DNA of 64,000 nt, taken from assembly GCF_045124755.1 (NCBI RefSeq), contig NZ_JBGVMK010000207.1; one strand, given 5' to 3'. This DNA comes from Succinimonas sp045124755. Its GTDB lineage: Bacteria; Pseudomonadota; Gammaproteobacteria; Enterobacterales; Succinivibrionaceae. Shown piece after piece: positions 1 through 9,280 of this stretch; the stretch's first letter is position 1; the number at the start of each line of letters is the position of its first letter. The position numbers were made by a program, and so were the translations under genes. The notes beneath the pieces are model-generated. The model searched no databases. It saw nothing but the letters and a program-made list of their open reading frames with translations, and was not told the origin of the DNA.

Positions 1-349
1 TTCTTTTTTTTTGAAGTTTCAAAACCTAATCTTGCTGCCAGCCCGTAATTTCTCCTTTTCTTCTGCCGTTTCATCATCTAACCGAGGATTTCGTCAAGTC
101 CCGAGCTTTTCTGCGAGCCGCCATTTACACCACATTCCCCCTGTTTTCCCAGTAGCATTGTATCATCATATCCGCAAAAACCGATGCTTTATCTGCACTT
201 TCATTTTGCGAGAAAACGAGAGGCGGGAATTTTCGATCTGGGCGCAGCCCCTGCGTTTACCGCCGGAGCAATCGTTTTTGTTCCGCATTGGCTTTTCTGA
301 AAGCGGCGGAATCAGGATCCGCCGCCGTTTGCTTCGGCTTCGTACGGGA
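1..349. other. Left edge, no supported gene
   Basis: A plus-strand open frame runs through here but overlaps the better-supported minus-strand gene that ends at 350, and it shows no recognisable family or ribosome binding site. I see no promoter, repeat or RNA that I would defend. The 3' flank of the minus-strand gene lies here, without a clear terminator hairpin. Confidence 0.4.
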
Positions 350-1822
350 TCAGATAAAGAACGCTGTTTTGTCCCAGTCCTTCATAATATGCTGGAAGAC
401 CTGCTTGTTCCAGTCCTGAATCTCGCTGACATCAGTGCTGTAGCTGAGCTCCTCGAAGATTTCCTCCCCGTTATGTTCATAGTAATCAGGGTTATGCCGG
501 ATGAAATCCCTGAGCTCCTTCAGAAAATTCTCCTGGCTCATCATGAGGAGCTCAAAGGCGGGCTTTTCATTGCCGACTTTGCTGAGATCCCCGTGATTTT
601 TCAGGACGGCGGCGCCGAACTCCGCCATGAATTCCAGGTCTTCATCTGCATGCTCTTTGAAATATTCCCAATTCTTCAGCTGCTCCTTTTCGTATGCTGC
701 ATACTGGCTCTTCCGCCAGGATTTTCTGCCGGCGATCATGCCCTTAAGGAGACGTTCAGTGCAGGTGTCGTCACCCTCCGGGTATTTAAGTCCGGCAGGC
801 TCGTCGCAGAATACCTCCATATCACGATAGCCGTAATTCAGGAATCGCACTGACTGCCACGGTTCCGGATCCGGGTCGTAGTCAATTACCGGAAAAATCG
901 GCTTCATATCCCACTCCTCAAAGGGCCGGGAGCGGTATTCGTCCTTCAATGGGAGAAGTTCCCAGGGCATAACGCCGCACTCCTGGGCAAACCGGGTGAA
1001 ATTTTCATCCTGTTCCTCTCCATCGGTTTTCCAGTCATCCAGGTGATTATAGGATTCGTAAACATAGGCCTCCTTCATCATCAGCCGGGTCATGGTGTCA
1101 AGCTTGGGATCCAGAGACTTGTAAAAGTTCGCGGCATCGGCATCAAGAGTGTCCGGCTGGGGACGGTGACTGCTTTTGAAGGCGTCCCTGGCCTCTTCAA
1201 AATCGTTTTCGGTCATAATGTCTCCTTCTTCGGCAAAGTCCGAAAAGTGCTTAAAGAGACAGGCCCGGTCTTTATCGTCCAGCGCGTTTATGGTCAGGAG
1301 GGCATAGGAGTAAAAGAGATCAAAGGACTCCTTGTCCTTGACCAGAGTTTCCGTGGTAATGCATTTGGCTCGTTCGCACCAGGAGGGCTCATAGCAAACG
1401 TGCCGGAACCGCACTGCCTGACAGTCCGAAAGAAATACGGGATAGGCGAAGGCGCCGCTGGGATCCATCCAGCTCATTACGTAGGCGAGGCAGTCCAAAA
1501 GGAGCTTCGCAATCCGCGGGGTGCAGGTTCCGAGGAGAATGGCGATCTCGTTATCAAGATCATAGCTCCGGAAAAACTCCTGCTGTTTGGGGCCGCCCCA
1601 GTCCTGAAACTTCATAAGTTCCTTCCGGTATTCCTGCACGGCATGCTCCAGGGGTTTTCCGAGAATCGGAGCGATGAAGGGGCGTTCCTCATCTGCGGCG
1701 CCGTCAGCGTTGCCAGTGGTTTCTCCGTTCTCCCGCAGCTCATACTCCTCTTCAGAGGCCTTGTTTTCCGCGAAGAGAGAGCTCCCAAAGCCGTCATACC
1801 AGTCAAAATAGTAGTTTTTCAT
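350..1822 (-). CDS. Hypothetical acidic protein, 490 aa
   Basis: Not recognised. The reading frame opens further upstream at 1924, but I place the start at the ATG at 1822 (MKNYYFDWYDG), which has a good CAGGAGA Shine-Dalgarno just before it; the upstream extension is hydrophobic and poorly placed. The product is very acidic and rich in Asp, Glu, Trp and Tyr. It has no signal peptide, no membrane segment and no obvious repeats, so it is probably a soluble cytoplasmic protein. The central part is helical in character. No neighbouring gene suggests a job. Its overall style resembles family-specific hypotheticals of anaerobic gammaproteobacteria, but that is an impression only. Confidence 0.7.
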   Translation of the reverse strand: MKNYYFDWYDGFGSSLFAENKASEEEYELRENGETTGNADGAADEERPFIAPILGKPLEHAVQEYRKELMKFQDWGGPKQQEFFRSYDLDNEIAILLGTCTPRIAKLLLDCLAYVMSWMDPSGAFAYPVFLSDCQAVRFRHVCYEPSWCERAKCITTETLVKDKESFDLFYSYALLTINALDDKDRACLFKHFSDFAEEGDIMTENDFEEARDAFKSSHRPQPDTLDADAANFYKSLDPKLDTMTRLMMKEAYVYESYNHLDDWKTDGEEQDENFTRFAQECGVMPWELLPLKDEYRSRPFEEWDMKPIFPVIDYDPDPEPWQSVRFLNYGYRDMEVFCDEPAGLKYPEGDDTCTERLLKGMIAGRKSWRKSQYAAYEKEQLKNWEYFKEHADEDLEFMAEFGAAVLKNHGDLSKVGNEKPAFELLMMSQENFLKELRDFIRHNPDYYEHNGEEIFEELSYSTDVSEIQDWNKQVFQHIMKDWDKTAFFI

Positions 1823-2176
1823 AAAAATCTCCTGATGACTCCGAAACGGAGTGAAAGTTAAGTGAATTTCCTCTCCTGAGGTTGTGTATCTATAATATAC
1901 CAGCAGAATAAAAATGCAATACAAATTTAATAGTAATGTTACGTCACGCAGGAAAATGCTTCGTTGTGTTTGGAAACACCGGATCTCCGTAACACCTGCG
2001 GAAGCGTCTGCCGGATCAGCGTTTTGGCCGTTTCCGGCCTTTTGGATAGAGGTTAAGAGGGAGAAACAAGGGGTTCAGAACTTTTCTGACCGGAAAACCC
2101 CGGAGACTTGCTGCCGCATCGGGGGATTTTTGTTGAAAAGGCGGTCTCTCAGGGAACTGCCTTAAAGGGGGCGCAA
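1823..2176. other. Intergenic region between two minus-strand genes
   Basis: This stretch must hold the promoter of the gene starting at 1822. An AT-rich segment around 1880-1940 is the likeliest place, but I cannot pick a convincing -35/-10 pair. A short plus-strand open frame (1914-2165) has no Shine-Dalgarno and no family resemblance. I call nothing else here. Confidence 0.35.
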
Positions 2177-2208
2177 AAAAAAACCGGCCTCGCCTGAGAC
2201 CGGTTTTG
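2177..2208 (-). terminator. Intrinsic terminator of the HAD lipoprotein gene
   Basis: Read on the minus strand, AAACCGG and CCGGTTT arms form a 7-bp stem. A run of eight T follows directly. It lies 18-50 nt beyond the stop codon at 2226. Confidence 0.8.
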
Positions 2209-2225
2209 CAGAGATGTCCCGGGGA

Positions 2226-3314
2226 TTATTTTGCCAGAGTTACGTTGTCGCCGTAGACGGTGGCAAAGTCATCCTTCATGGAAATGGTATGGAAGCCGTG
2301 CTCATCGCAGTACTTCTTCAGGGAAACGACCTTCTCCTCGCTCCCGTGCTCCCGGACGGCGTCATTGCCCAGCAGGATGTAGGCCCGGCTCTTGTATTTT
2401 GTGTTGTTGGTAATGTACTGAGCCATGGAGAGGTCTCCGGAGCTGTTTCCGAAAGCCAGCACCGGCACCTGGCCGATTTCCCTGGCAATGGCGGGCACCT
2501 TGTTCATCTTGACGTTTTTGGTGATGAGTTTGCCGCTGTAAATAAGCTTGTCGTCCGGTTGGTATACATAGTCAAGTCCGTCCTTGCCGTTCTGGTGGCT
2601 GGCCACGAGATAGCCATCGGTTCCCAGCACCATGTGGGGCGGGATATCAAGCACGCCCTCGATAATCACCCGGACGATATTGCGTTCGGTGCCGCTCACG
2701 ATAAACACGGTGAAACCGCTGGCCTGAAGGTATTTCACCAGAGATACCATGGGCAGAAAGAAGGCATCGCCCTTTTTGAGATTGTTAAAGCCCGCGGCCG
2801 GAGTCTCCTTGAATTTCCGGGCATAGTCCTTAAGCTCCTCTACTGTCATATCCTTGAAGGTCTGAGAGGAGAGGGCGGCATGAGTCTTTTCCGCGCCCTT
2901 GGGGAGTTTGCCGGTCTTCCAGCCTTCCTCCAGCTCCCGGGCAAATTTCTTCATTTCCGGGGTGGCTTTGTAGCCGGTGTCATGGAGCACCCGATAGGTG
3001 AACATTACCCAGTCAAAATAGGAGGGATAGGTTTCGCCCACCAGAGTGCCGTCCAGGTCAAATACCGCAACGCGATCCTCCACCGGGATGAAATCCGGGG
3101 AGTTTTTGTCGGTTACGCTCTTAACGTAATCGGTGATATCCGCTGCCGCCTGAGAGTTTTCCGTCCAGTAGGACATCTTTGCGGATGCGGCGGAAGCGGT
3201 TACGACTGCGGGATTTTCGTTTCCGTCCAGATTAGCGGCGGAGTTGCAGCCGAAGGCAAAGAAGGAGGCAGCAACCACAGAGGCCGCGAGAGTGTTTCTT
3301 AACAATGTATGCAT
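2226..3314 (-). CDS. HAD-superfamily phosphatase, predicted lipoprotein
   Basis: The N-terminal signal peptide ends in AFGC, a plausible lipobox with Cys23 as the lipidation site, so the enzyme is probably anchored facing the periplasm. HAD motif I is FDLDGT (Asp86 nucleophile, Asp88 acid/base), motif II is the Ser in IVSGTE near residue 210, and motif IV is FGNSSGD near 295. The helical cap between motifs I and II resembles the phosphoserine phosphatase-like (class IB) subfamily. Substrate unknown; a secreted phosphomonoesterase is the safe reading. The ATG at 3314 is preceded by AAGGA eight bases upstream. It is monocistronic, with a terminator at 2177-2208. A lipid-anchored enzyme of this subfamily is somewhat unusual. 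Confidence 0.85.
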   Translation of the reverse strand: MHTLLRNTLAASVVAASFFAFGCNSAANLDGNENPAVVTASAASAKMSYWTENSQAAADITDYVKSVTDKNSPDFIPVEDRVAVFDLDGTLVGETYPSYFDWVMFTYRVLHDTGYKATPEMKKFARELEEGWKTGKLPKGAEKTHAALSSQTFKDMTVEELKDYARKFKETPAAGFNNLKKGDAFFLPMVSLVKYLQASGFTVFIVSGTERNIVRVIIEGVLDIPPHMVLGTDGYLVASHQNGKDGLDYVYQPDDKLIYSGKLITKNVKMNKVPAIAREIGQVPVLAFGNSSGDLSMAQYITNNTKYKSRAYILLGNDAVREHGSEEKVVSLKKYCDEHGFHTISMKDDFATVYGDNVTLAK

Positions 3315-3392
3315 ATGTATGTCCTTGAAATATTAAGGCATTATCAAACCGGAAAAACTGTTGCCGAACAGCGGGAACCCCGCATTCCCGTT

Positions 3393-3956
3393 TCAGGAGG
3401 AACTGTCTCTCTTGAAAAAGCATAACGCAACCAGCGGGGGGAGCAGACAGGTGGTCAAAAGTATTCCCGGCTCCCGTTCTCCGCTCATATACAGAAGTCC
3501 GGTGCCCAGAATGCTCAAAAACAAGCAGACGGAAATCCATATTATGAGCCGCCGTCTGCGGGATACGGGGCCGGACATGTACAGACTGCCGAGAATGCTT
3601 TTGATGTGCTCGATCCGGCTCCGGGAGAAATTGCGCATCAGCCGGAATTCCTGCCGGAGGAGATAGTCTTCATTCCATTTATCCTTTGGGGCGAAGATTT
3701 CCTGAAGATCGCTGTCGATTATCCGATCATTCCGGAGTGCAGCGTGACTGAGCTCCCGGTCGAATCTCTGAAAATTGTCGGAGGTGCCCCGGCGCAGGCT
3801 TCTCAAAAGCTGAAAGCGCGCCTGGCTGATATTGCTGTCCTCAAGAGCCCTGATGAGATCCGGTGAGATGTCTGTCTGATTGTCCATGGCGAAGGAGTCC
3901 CTTTGAGAGTAAGCGCGACATGCGGCTTTAATTATAGTTCTTTTCGCCGGCGTCAT
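3393..3956 (-). CDS. Hypothetical C-terminal membrane protein
   Basis: Not recognised. About 140 charged, helical residues are followed by a basic patch (SRRRR) and two hydrophobic segments, roughly residues 137-156 and 163-180. This gives a cytoplasmic domain attached to a C-terminal membrane hairpin. The start is uncertain: ATG 3956 has AGGG ten bases upstream, and an internal ATG at 3887 (MDNQTD) has GGGA at similar spacing and would give 164 residues. The gene sits 78 bases upstream of the HAD lipoprotein gene on the same strand and could share its transcript. Confidence 0.6.
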   Translation of the reverse strand: MTPAKRTIIKAACRAYSQRDSFAMDNQTDISPDLIRALEDSNISQARFQLLRSLRRGTSDNFQRFDRELSHAALRNDRIIDSDLQEIFAPKDKWNEDYLLRQEFRLMRNFSRSRIEHIKSILGSLYMSGPVSRRRRLIIWISVCLFLSILGTGLLYMSGEREPGILLTTCLLPPLVALCFFKRDSSS

Positions 3957-3986
3957 AAGAATTTCGCCCTAATCATGCAATTAATG

Positions 3987-3998
3987 TGACAGATGTCA
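3987..3998. promoter_or_regulatory. Short palindrome TGACA-GA-TGTCA
   Basis: Perfect 5-bp arms with a 2-bp centre lie 31 bases upstream of the minus-strand gene start at 3956. The overlapping sequence TGTGA-N6-TCATG (3985-4000) also half-matches a CRP site. It is a plausible operator, with no direct proof. Confidence 0.3.
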
Positions 3999-4000
3999 TG

Positions 4001-4486
4001 GGAAAACTTTTGCCGCCGTTGTAACATCGGCGCTCCTTTAGCGTTATCCTCTTGCGCGGGTCTGTTTTTTCAGCTGGCAGCGGTCAGGGGAATCCCGGAC
4101 AGCGGTTATTCCGCCATCTCCCGCGGGCCCGGAAAACCGGAACGGCGGGCATAAGAAGAGATCTTTTGTGAACAGTTTCGCGATGTCAATTATTGTACTA
4201 CAATAGAAAAGATTATAAGCAATAATGCCGGTGCCGCGGGTATTTGCCGTTATCTCCTGAGAGCGCAGACTTCAGACTTAATGTTCTTTTTGCCGGCAGG
4301 GTCAGGGATGCCGTTATCCGGCTCGGTTTCAGCCGGCATTAAGCGCCTGATTTTTTTTGAACAGGCGGCAGCGTTCTGCTGAGAACGCAATTAACAATTA
4401 TAAAAATGGCAGCAGGGGCAAATATCCCGCTGCAGTCGGGATTATCGGGTAGCCACATGTTCAGTCGCAAAACCGGAAAAAATGTT
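4001..4486. other. Intergenic region upstream of the dCache-GGDEF gene
   Basis: The first half is GC-rich and featureless. Around 4170-4230 the sequence turns AT-rich, which makes it the likeliest promoter area for the downstream cyclase gene, but I cannot assign firm promoter boxes. No RNA gene or repeat was seen. Confidence 0.35.
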
Positions 4487-6469
4487 ATGAAGGCCAGGTT
4501 TTGGGAAGCCTTCGCCAGTCTGGGGATTCGCAATATCACCATAGCCGTGATTGCGATTGCCGCCACGACGGCCGCCCTTGCCACAGGCTTTTATGCCCTC
4601 TATTCTTCTGTCAAGGAAAGCATTTCCCTCCGCGGCGAAATCAGCGCCAGAGAGTTTTCCAAAAGCTTTGACGAATATCTCCTCACCGGTCTCAATACCA
4701 TCAAGATGACCAGCTATACCGTGGACACCATGCTCCGGAACAGGCTGACTCCCGCTGAAATCGAAAAATTCCTCAAAATGGAGTCCGAGAATATCAAAAA
4801 TACCCTGGACAGCGACTCCACCGGTCTCTACGGCCTCATAAACGATGTCTATGTGGACGGCAGCGACTGGGTGCCGGGATCTGACTTCAACCCCCGGGAA
4901 CGGCCGTGGTATCTGGAAACCATGGCTAACAAGACTGACATCACCTTCGTAAAGCCCTATGTGGACATGCAGACCGGCACAGCCATGATGACCATCACCG
5001 GACTTCTGGAGGACGGGCAAAGCATTGTGGCCATTGACGTGAGTCTCCGGGAGGTGCAGGAAATTACCGAGCATATCGGGGATGCCGCTGAGGGCGGCAT
5101 TGGCATGGTGCTGGACAATGAGGGCGGCGTGGTGGCTCATACCGACCGGAGCCAGGTGAAGCACGACTACCTTAAGGAGAATGGCACTCTGGGCTCTCTT
5201 ATCGCCAGAAGAATATTCGTTGATAAGACTTCCCGGTTTGAGGTGGAATACGGCAATACCAGCTATATGGTTTATGCCGAGCCTCTGGCCGGCGGCTGGG
5301 TCAGCGTTACGGCCATGAATACCGCCGAGCTTTTCAAGCTGCCTCGTTTTATTATTCAGTTTTCCGTGCTGGTGACGCTGCTGTCCCTGGCGGTTATTAT
5401 CACCATCCTGTACAAGATCGCCCTCCGCAATCACTTCACCCTCAAGCTGAACATGCAGCTTTCCTCCATAGGCCGCATTTATGTCTGCATGTATGATGTC
5501 GATATTGACAGTAACACCTGTTCCAAAATCAGACACCATGATTTTATTTCCGGCCGGGGCGGGGCTGCCGGAAAAACCGGCGGAAACAAAAAAGATTGCG
5601 ATCTTGCCGGAAAATCCGCTCCGGAGGAATCTGAAAATCCGGCTCCCGAAAATGTTTACTGCACAAAATGTTTTGGTCTGGACAGCGGATCCGTGGCCCT
5701 GATTCCGGATGATGCCCAGGCCAGCTTCACCAGGATTGCAGCCAGAATTTCCGATGCAAGCTGCCGGGAAAGAATGCTGCAGTTTGTGGATCTCAGCACC
5801 TTGGACGAAAGGATGCGCGGCGTTAATACGGTTACCGAAGAATTCCTGAACTGCTGCAACAAATGGTGCCGCACGCGTTTTATCGCCGAGAAGCGGGATG
5901 AGGCCGGACAGCTTGTCAGAGTGATCTGGCTGGTGGAGCTTATCGATCGGGAGAGACGGCAACGGGAGAAGCTGAAGCATCTGGCCGAAATCGATCAGAT
6001 GACCGGCATCTGCAACCGGGGCACCGGAGAGCATCGCATTTCAGAGCTCCTCTCTGAAAAGCAGAGCGGCATGTTCCTTCTTCTGGATATCGATAAGTTC
6101 AAGCAGTACAACGATACCTACGGTCACAAGGTCGGAGATCAGGTCATTATCAGCGTGGCCAAGGCTCTCACGGCCTCCTTCAGAAGTTATGATGTGGTGA
6201 TGCGGCTGGGGGGCGACGAATTTGCCGTCTATGCTCTGGGCCTGACCACCCGGGACAAGGCTCAGGCGGTGATAGAGCGCCTTCTGCGCAATATTCAGGC
6301 CATCCGGATTCCTGAGATCGGTGATCGTTCCGTGTATGTCAGCGCCGGAGCGGCCTTCTACCGGGGCGACGGGGACATTGCCTTTCAGGAGATTTACGAG
6401 CAGGCGGACGGCTGCGCCTATATGAGCAAGAAGGACGCGGGAAATGCGGTAACCTACTTTAATTCCTGA
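4487..6469 (+). CDS. Membrane diguanylate cyclase, dCache-GGDEF
   Basis: Makes cyclic di-GMP from two GTP in response to a periplasmic signal. One transmembrane helix (about residues 14-37) leads into a periplasmic dCache sensor; the NPRERPWY segment is typical of that fold. A second helix (about 282-304) is followed by a linker and the GGDEF domain. The catalytic motif GGDEF is at 575-579. RSYD at 566-569, five residues before it, is an intact product-inhibition I-site (RxxD). The frame is open from 4406; I chose ATG 4487 (MKARFW) because it puts the first helix close to the N terminus, but upstream ATGs at 4406 and 4457 cannot be excluded and none has a strong Shine-Dalgarno. No EAL domain is present. 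Confidence 0.9.
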   Translation: MKARFWEAFASLGIRNITIAVIAIAATTAALATGFYALYSSVKESISLRGEISAREFSKSFDEYLLTGLNTIKMTSYTVDTMLRNRLTPAEIEKFLKMESENIKNTLDSDSTGLYGLINDVYVDGSDWVPGSDFNPRERPWYLETMANKTDITFVKPYVDMQTGTAMMTITGLLEDGQSIVAIDVSLREVQEITEHIGDAAEGGIGMVLDNEGGVVAHTDRSQVKHDYLKENGTLGSLIARRIFVDKTSRFEVEYGNTSYMVYAEPLAGGWVSVTAMNTAELFKLPRFIIQFSVLVTLLSLAVIITILYKIALRNHFTLKLNMQLSSIGRIYVCMYDVDIDSNTCSKIRHHDFISGRGGAAGKTGGNKKDCDLAGKSAPEESENPAPENVYCTKCFGLDSGSVALIPDDAQASFTRIAARISDASCRERMLQFVDLSTLDERMRGVNTVTEEFLNCCNKWCRTRFIAEKRDEAGQLVRVIWLVELIDRERRQREKLKHLAEIDQMTGICNRGTGEHRISELLSEKQSGMFLLLDIDKFKQYNDTYGHKVGDQVIISVAKALTASFRSYDVVMRLGGDEFAVYALGLTTRDKAQAVIERLLRNIQAIRIPEIGDRSVYVSAGAAFYRGDGDIAFQEIYEQADGCAYMSKKDAGNAVTYFNS

Positions 6470-6490
6470 CAATCCCGATTCTGACAGCGC

Positions 6491-6520
6491 TTCCGGGAGC
6501 GGCGCCCGGAGTGTCCTTTC
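6491..6520 (+). terminator. Weak terminator-like hairpin after the cyclase gene
   Basis: TTCCGGG and CCCGGAG arms flank a 7-nt loop just past the stop codon of the cyclase gene. Only a mixed pyrimidine tail follows, so termination efficiency is doubtful. Confidence 0.35.
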
Positions 6521-6620
6521 TCATCTGGCCGGCTCTTCGGCCATCTGTCCCGTTCATGCCCCCACGGCTCTATGCCGTGCCTTCCTGTACCCTGCCTCCT
6601 GTGTAACTATGCCGTGTTTC

Positions 6621-6649
6621 TTGACAAAGTACCTCATATTTGGGATCAT
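6621..6649 (+). promoter_or_regulatory. Candidate sigma-70 promoter of thrABC
   Basis: A consensus -35 TTGACA (6621-6626) is followed after exactly 17 bases by GATCAT (6644-6649), a 4/6 match to the -10 box. Transcription from here would give a leader of about 160 nt before thrA. Confidence 0.5.
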
Positions 6650-6764
6650 TTACCCTGTTTTCTTGTGCCCACCGGGTAAATTATTCAGGATTGTCAGGCG
6701 TTTGCCGGGCCTTTTTTGACAGCAGCGGTAAATTAAACTGCGGCTTTCGCCCGGGTAAACGCGG

Positions 6765-6799
6765 AAGAGCCCGATTCGTCAGGATTCAGGGCTTTTTTT
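6765..6799 (+). terminator. Terminator-like hairpin in the thrA leader (possible attenuator)
   Basis: AAGAGCCC pairs with GGGCTTTT (8 bp including one G-U), with a 16-nt loop and a following T run. It ends about 17 bases before the thrA start, the usual place for an attenuator. No Thr/Ile-rich leader peptide is visible upstream. An earlier CCGGGC (6706-6711) could pair with GCCCGG (6749-6754). Confidence 0.55.
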
Positions 6800-6815
6800 A
6801 ATTTCAGAGGTATTG

Positions 6816-9278
6816 ATGCGGGTTTTAAAGTTTGGAGGTACTTCTCTGGCCAACGCCGAGAGATTCCTTCGCGTTTCAGATATTGTTGTAAATACCCACC
6901 GCAAATCTCAGGTTGCGCTGGTGCTCTCGGCTCCCGCGAAGGTTACTAACCTTCTGGCGGATTTGGTGGACAAGGCTTCTCAGGGCCTTGATGCCACTCC
7001 GATCATTGCCGAGATCAAGTCGATTTTTTCCGGGCTCATTGCCGGTATTCAGGAGCGTTATCCGGCCTACGAGGCTGCCGAGCTCTATCGGAAAATGGAG
7101 GAAGAGTTTGCTCTGGTTCAGAAGAGAATTCAGGGCATTACTTTGTTGGGGCAGTGTCCGGACAATGTTCAGGCTTTCATTCTGAGCCGTGGCGAAAAGC
7201 TTTCGGTAGTGCTGATGGAGGCTCTCCTTAAGGCCCGGGGCGAGCAGGTTACCCGGCTGTGCTCCGTGGAAACTCTGCGAACTTCCGGCGGCTATCTGGA
7301 ATCCCGGATCAATCTGGAGGTCTCCCGGAAGCTCTTCCAGGAACGCAAGGTCAACAATTACACCATCTATATCATGATGGGCTTCACCGGCGGCAATGAA
7401 AAGGGCGAGCTCACACTTTTGGGCCGCAACGGCTCCGATTACTCCGCCGCCTGCCTTGCGGTGTGCGTCAATGCCGAGTCCTGCGAGATCTGGACTGATG
7501 TGGACGGCGTTTACAGCTGCGATCCCCGCATTGTTCCTGATGCCCTCCTTCTGAAGCGGCTCAGCTACAAGGAGGCCATGGAGCTTTCCTACTTCGGCGC
7601 CAAGGTGCTCCATCCCAGAACCATCGCTCCCATTGCCCAGTACCGCATTCCCTGTCATATCAAGAACAGCCTTAATCCGGAATGCGAAGGCACCCTGATC
7701 GCCCAGATCGGCGATCCCTCCCTGCCGGTTAAGGGCATCTCGGATCTCAAGGACATTACCCTGGTGAACATTTCCGGCCCCGGCATGAAGGGCATGGTGG
7801 GCATGGCCGGACGCATCTTCACCTGCGTTTCCCAGGCCCGGATTTCCATTGCTCTGATCACCCAGTCATCCTCCGAGTACAGCATCAGCTTCTGCATTCA
7901 TTCCTCCGACAAGGAAAGGGCGGAGCGGGCTCTGGAGGAGGAGTTCCAGCTGGAGCTCAAGGACGGGCTTCTGGACAGCATTGACTTTGTGGAAAACAAG
8001 GCCATTATTTCCGTAGTGGGAGACGGCATGCTCACAGTGCGGGGCATTGCCTCCAAGTTCTTCTCCGCTCTGGCTCTGGCCAATATCAACGTCAATGCCA
8101 TCGCTCAGGGCTCTTCCGAGAGATCCATTTCCGCGGTGGTATCCCGGAACAAGGTCAGCGAGGCCATTAAGATCTGCCATCAGAACTTCTTCAGCTCCAT
8201 TCAGCACATTGATGTTCTGGTTATCGGCATAGGCGGCGTCGGGGGTTCCCTTCTGGAGCAGATCCGCCGTCAGCAGCCGGTGCTCCTTAAGAATCACAAC
8301 CTCATGATCCGCGTCTTCGGGCTTTGCAACTCTAAGCACATGATCCTGAGTCCGGAGGGCATTGATCTGGGGTCGGATTACCGCGCTGCTCTTAATGAAT
8401 CTCAGGAGGCCTTCAGCCTGACCCGGGCCAAGGAGTTTATCACCGAGACTCATTTCATAAACCCGGTGATCGTGGACTGCACCTCGGATCAGTCCATTGC
8501 CGATCAGTATGCGGATTTCCTGCTTTCCGGCTTTCATGTGGTCACTCCCAATAAAAAGGCCAATACCGGCAGCATGGAGTACTATCGCAAGCTCCGGGAG
8601 GCCGCGCAGTTCCGCCGGCGGAAGTTCCTTTATGAAACCAATGTGGGCGCCGGACTTCCGGTTATCGAGAATCTGCAGAACCTCATCGCCGCCGGCGACC
8701 GGCTGCAGCGGTTCAGCGGCATTCTCTCGGGCTCCCTGTCCTTTATCTTCGGCAAGCTGGACGAGGGCATGAGCTTTTCCGAGGCTACCCTGATCGCCCG
8801 GGACAAGGGCTTTACCGAACCTGATCCTCGGGATGACCTGAGCGGCATGGATGTGGCCCGGAAGATTCTTATTCTGGCCCGGGAATGCGGCATGGAGCTC
8901 ACCCTGCAGGATGTGGAGGTGGAAATGGCTCTCCCGCCGGGATTTGACGCTTCCGGCAGCAAGGAGGATTTCCTGAAGCGCCTGCCTGAGGCCGATGCCT
9001 ACTTCCGGGAGCAGATGGCCGATGCCAAATCCAAGGGCGAAACCCTCCGCTATGTGGGAACCATTGAGAACGGCAAGTGCCGGGTGGGCATTTCCCGGGT
9101 CAATGAAGAGGATCCTTTGTACAAGGTCAAGGACGGCGAAAACGCTCTGGCCTTCCTGTCCCTTTACTACCAGCCCATTCCGCTGGTGCTCCGGGGCTAC
9201 GGCGCCGGCACTCAGGTAACTGCTGCCGGAGTGTTTGCCGATATTTTACGTACATTAAACTGGAAGAGAGAGGCTTAA
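6816..9278 (+). CDS. thrA: Bifunctional aspartokinase I-homoserine dehydrogenase I
   Basis: Catalyses the first and third steps of threonine synthesis from aspartate: phosphorylation of aspartate and NAD(P)H reduction of aspartate semialdehyde to homoserine. At 820 residues it matches the length of E. coli ThrA and aligns along its whole length. The aspartokinase domain opens with VLKFGGTS (1-285), a regulatory ACT region follows (about 310-460), then the Rossmann homoserine dehydrogenase domain (from about 468, VIGIGGVGGSLLEQ). The GLGRNGSDYSAA-type kinase motif and the VDCTSDQ and TPNKKANT dehydrogenase motifs are present. I use ATG 6816 rather than the TTG at 6813 because CAGAGG sits five bases upstream. 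First gene of thrABC; the intact ACT domains suggest feedback inhibition by threonine (family knowledge). Confidence 0.98.
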   Translation: MRVLKFGGTSLANAERFLRVSDIVVNTHRKSQVALVLSAPAKVTNLLADLVDKASQGLDATPIIAEIKSIFSGLIAGIQERYPAYEAAELYRKMEEEFALVQKRIQGITLLGQCPDNVQAFILSRGEKLSVVLMEALLKARGEQVTRLCSVETLRTSGGYLESRINLEVSRKLFQERKVNNYTIYIMMGFTGGNEKGELTLLGRNGSDYSAACLAVCVNAESCEIWTDVDGVYSCDPRIVPDALLLKRLSYKEAMELSYFGAKVLHPRTIAPIAQYRIPCHIKNSLNPECEGTLIAQIGDPSLPVKGISDLKDITLVNISGPGMKGMVGMAGRIFTCVSQARISIALITQSSSEYSISFCIHSSDKERAERALEEEFQLELKDGLLDSIDFVENKAIISVVGDGMLTVRGIASKFFSALALANINVNAIAQGSSERSISAVVSRNKVSEAIKICHQNFFSSIQHIDVLVIGIGGVGGSLLEQIRRQQPVLLKNHNLMIRVFGLCNSKHMILSPEGIDLGSDYRAALNESQEAFSLTRAKEFITETHFINPVIVDCTSDQSIADQYADFLLSGFHVVTPNKKANTGSMEYYRKLREAAQFRRRKFLYETNVGAGLPVIENLQNLIAAGDRLQRFSGILSGSLSFIFGKLDEGMSFSEATLIARDKGFTEPDPRDDLSGMDVARKILILARECGMELTLQDVEVEMALPPGFDASGSKEDFLKRLPEADAYFREQMADAKSKGETLRYVGTIENGKCRVGISRVNEEDPLYKVKDGENALAFLSLYYQPIPLVLRGYGAGTQVTAAGVFADILRTLNWKREA

Positions 9279-9280
9279 AT

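Noticed and set aside
4442..6034. 530-residue minus-strand frame opposite the dCache cyclase
   Set aside because: Antisense shadow of a well-supported gene, with no family resemblance.
6540..6760. Short frames as a thr leader peptide
   Set aside because: They are not enriched in Thr or Ile codons, and the only ATG-started frames begin before the predicted promoter start.
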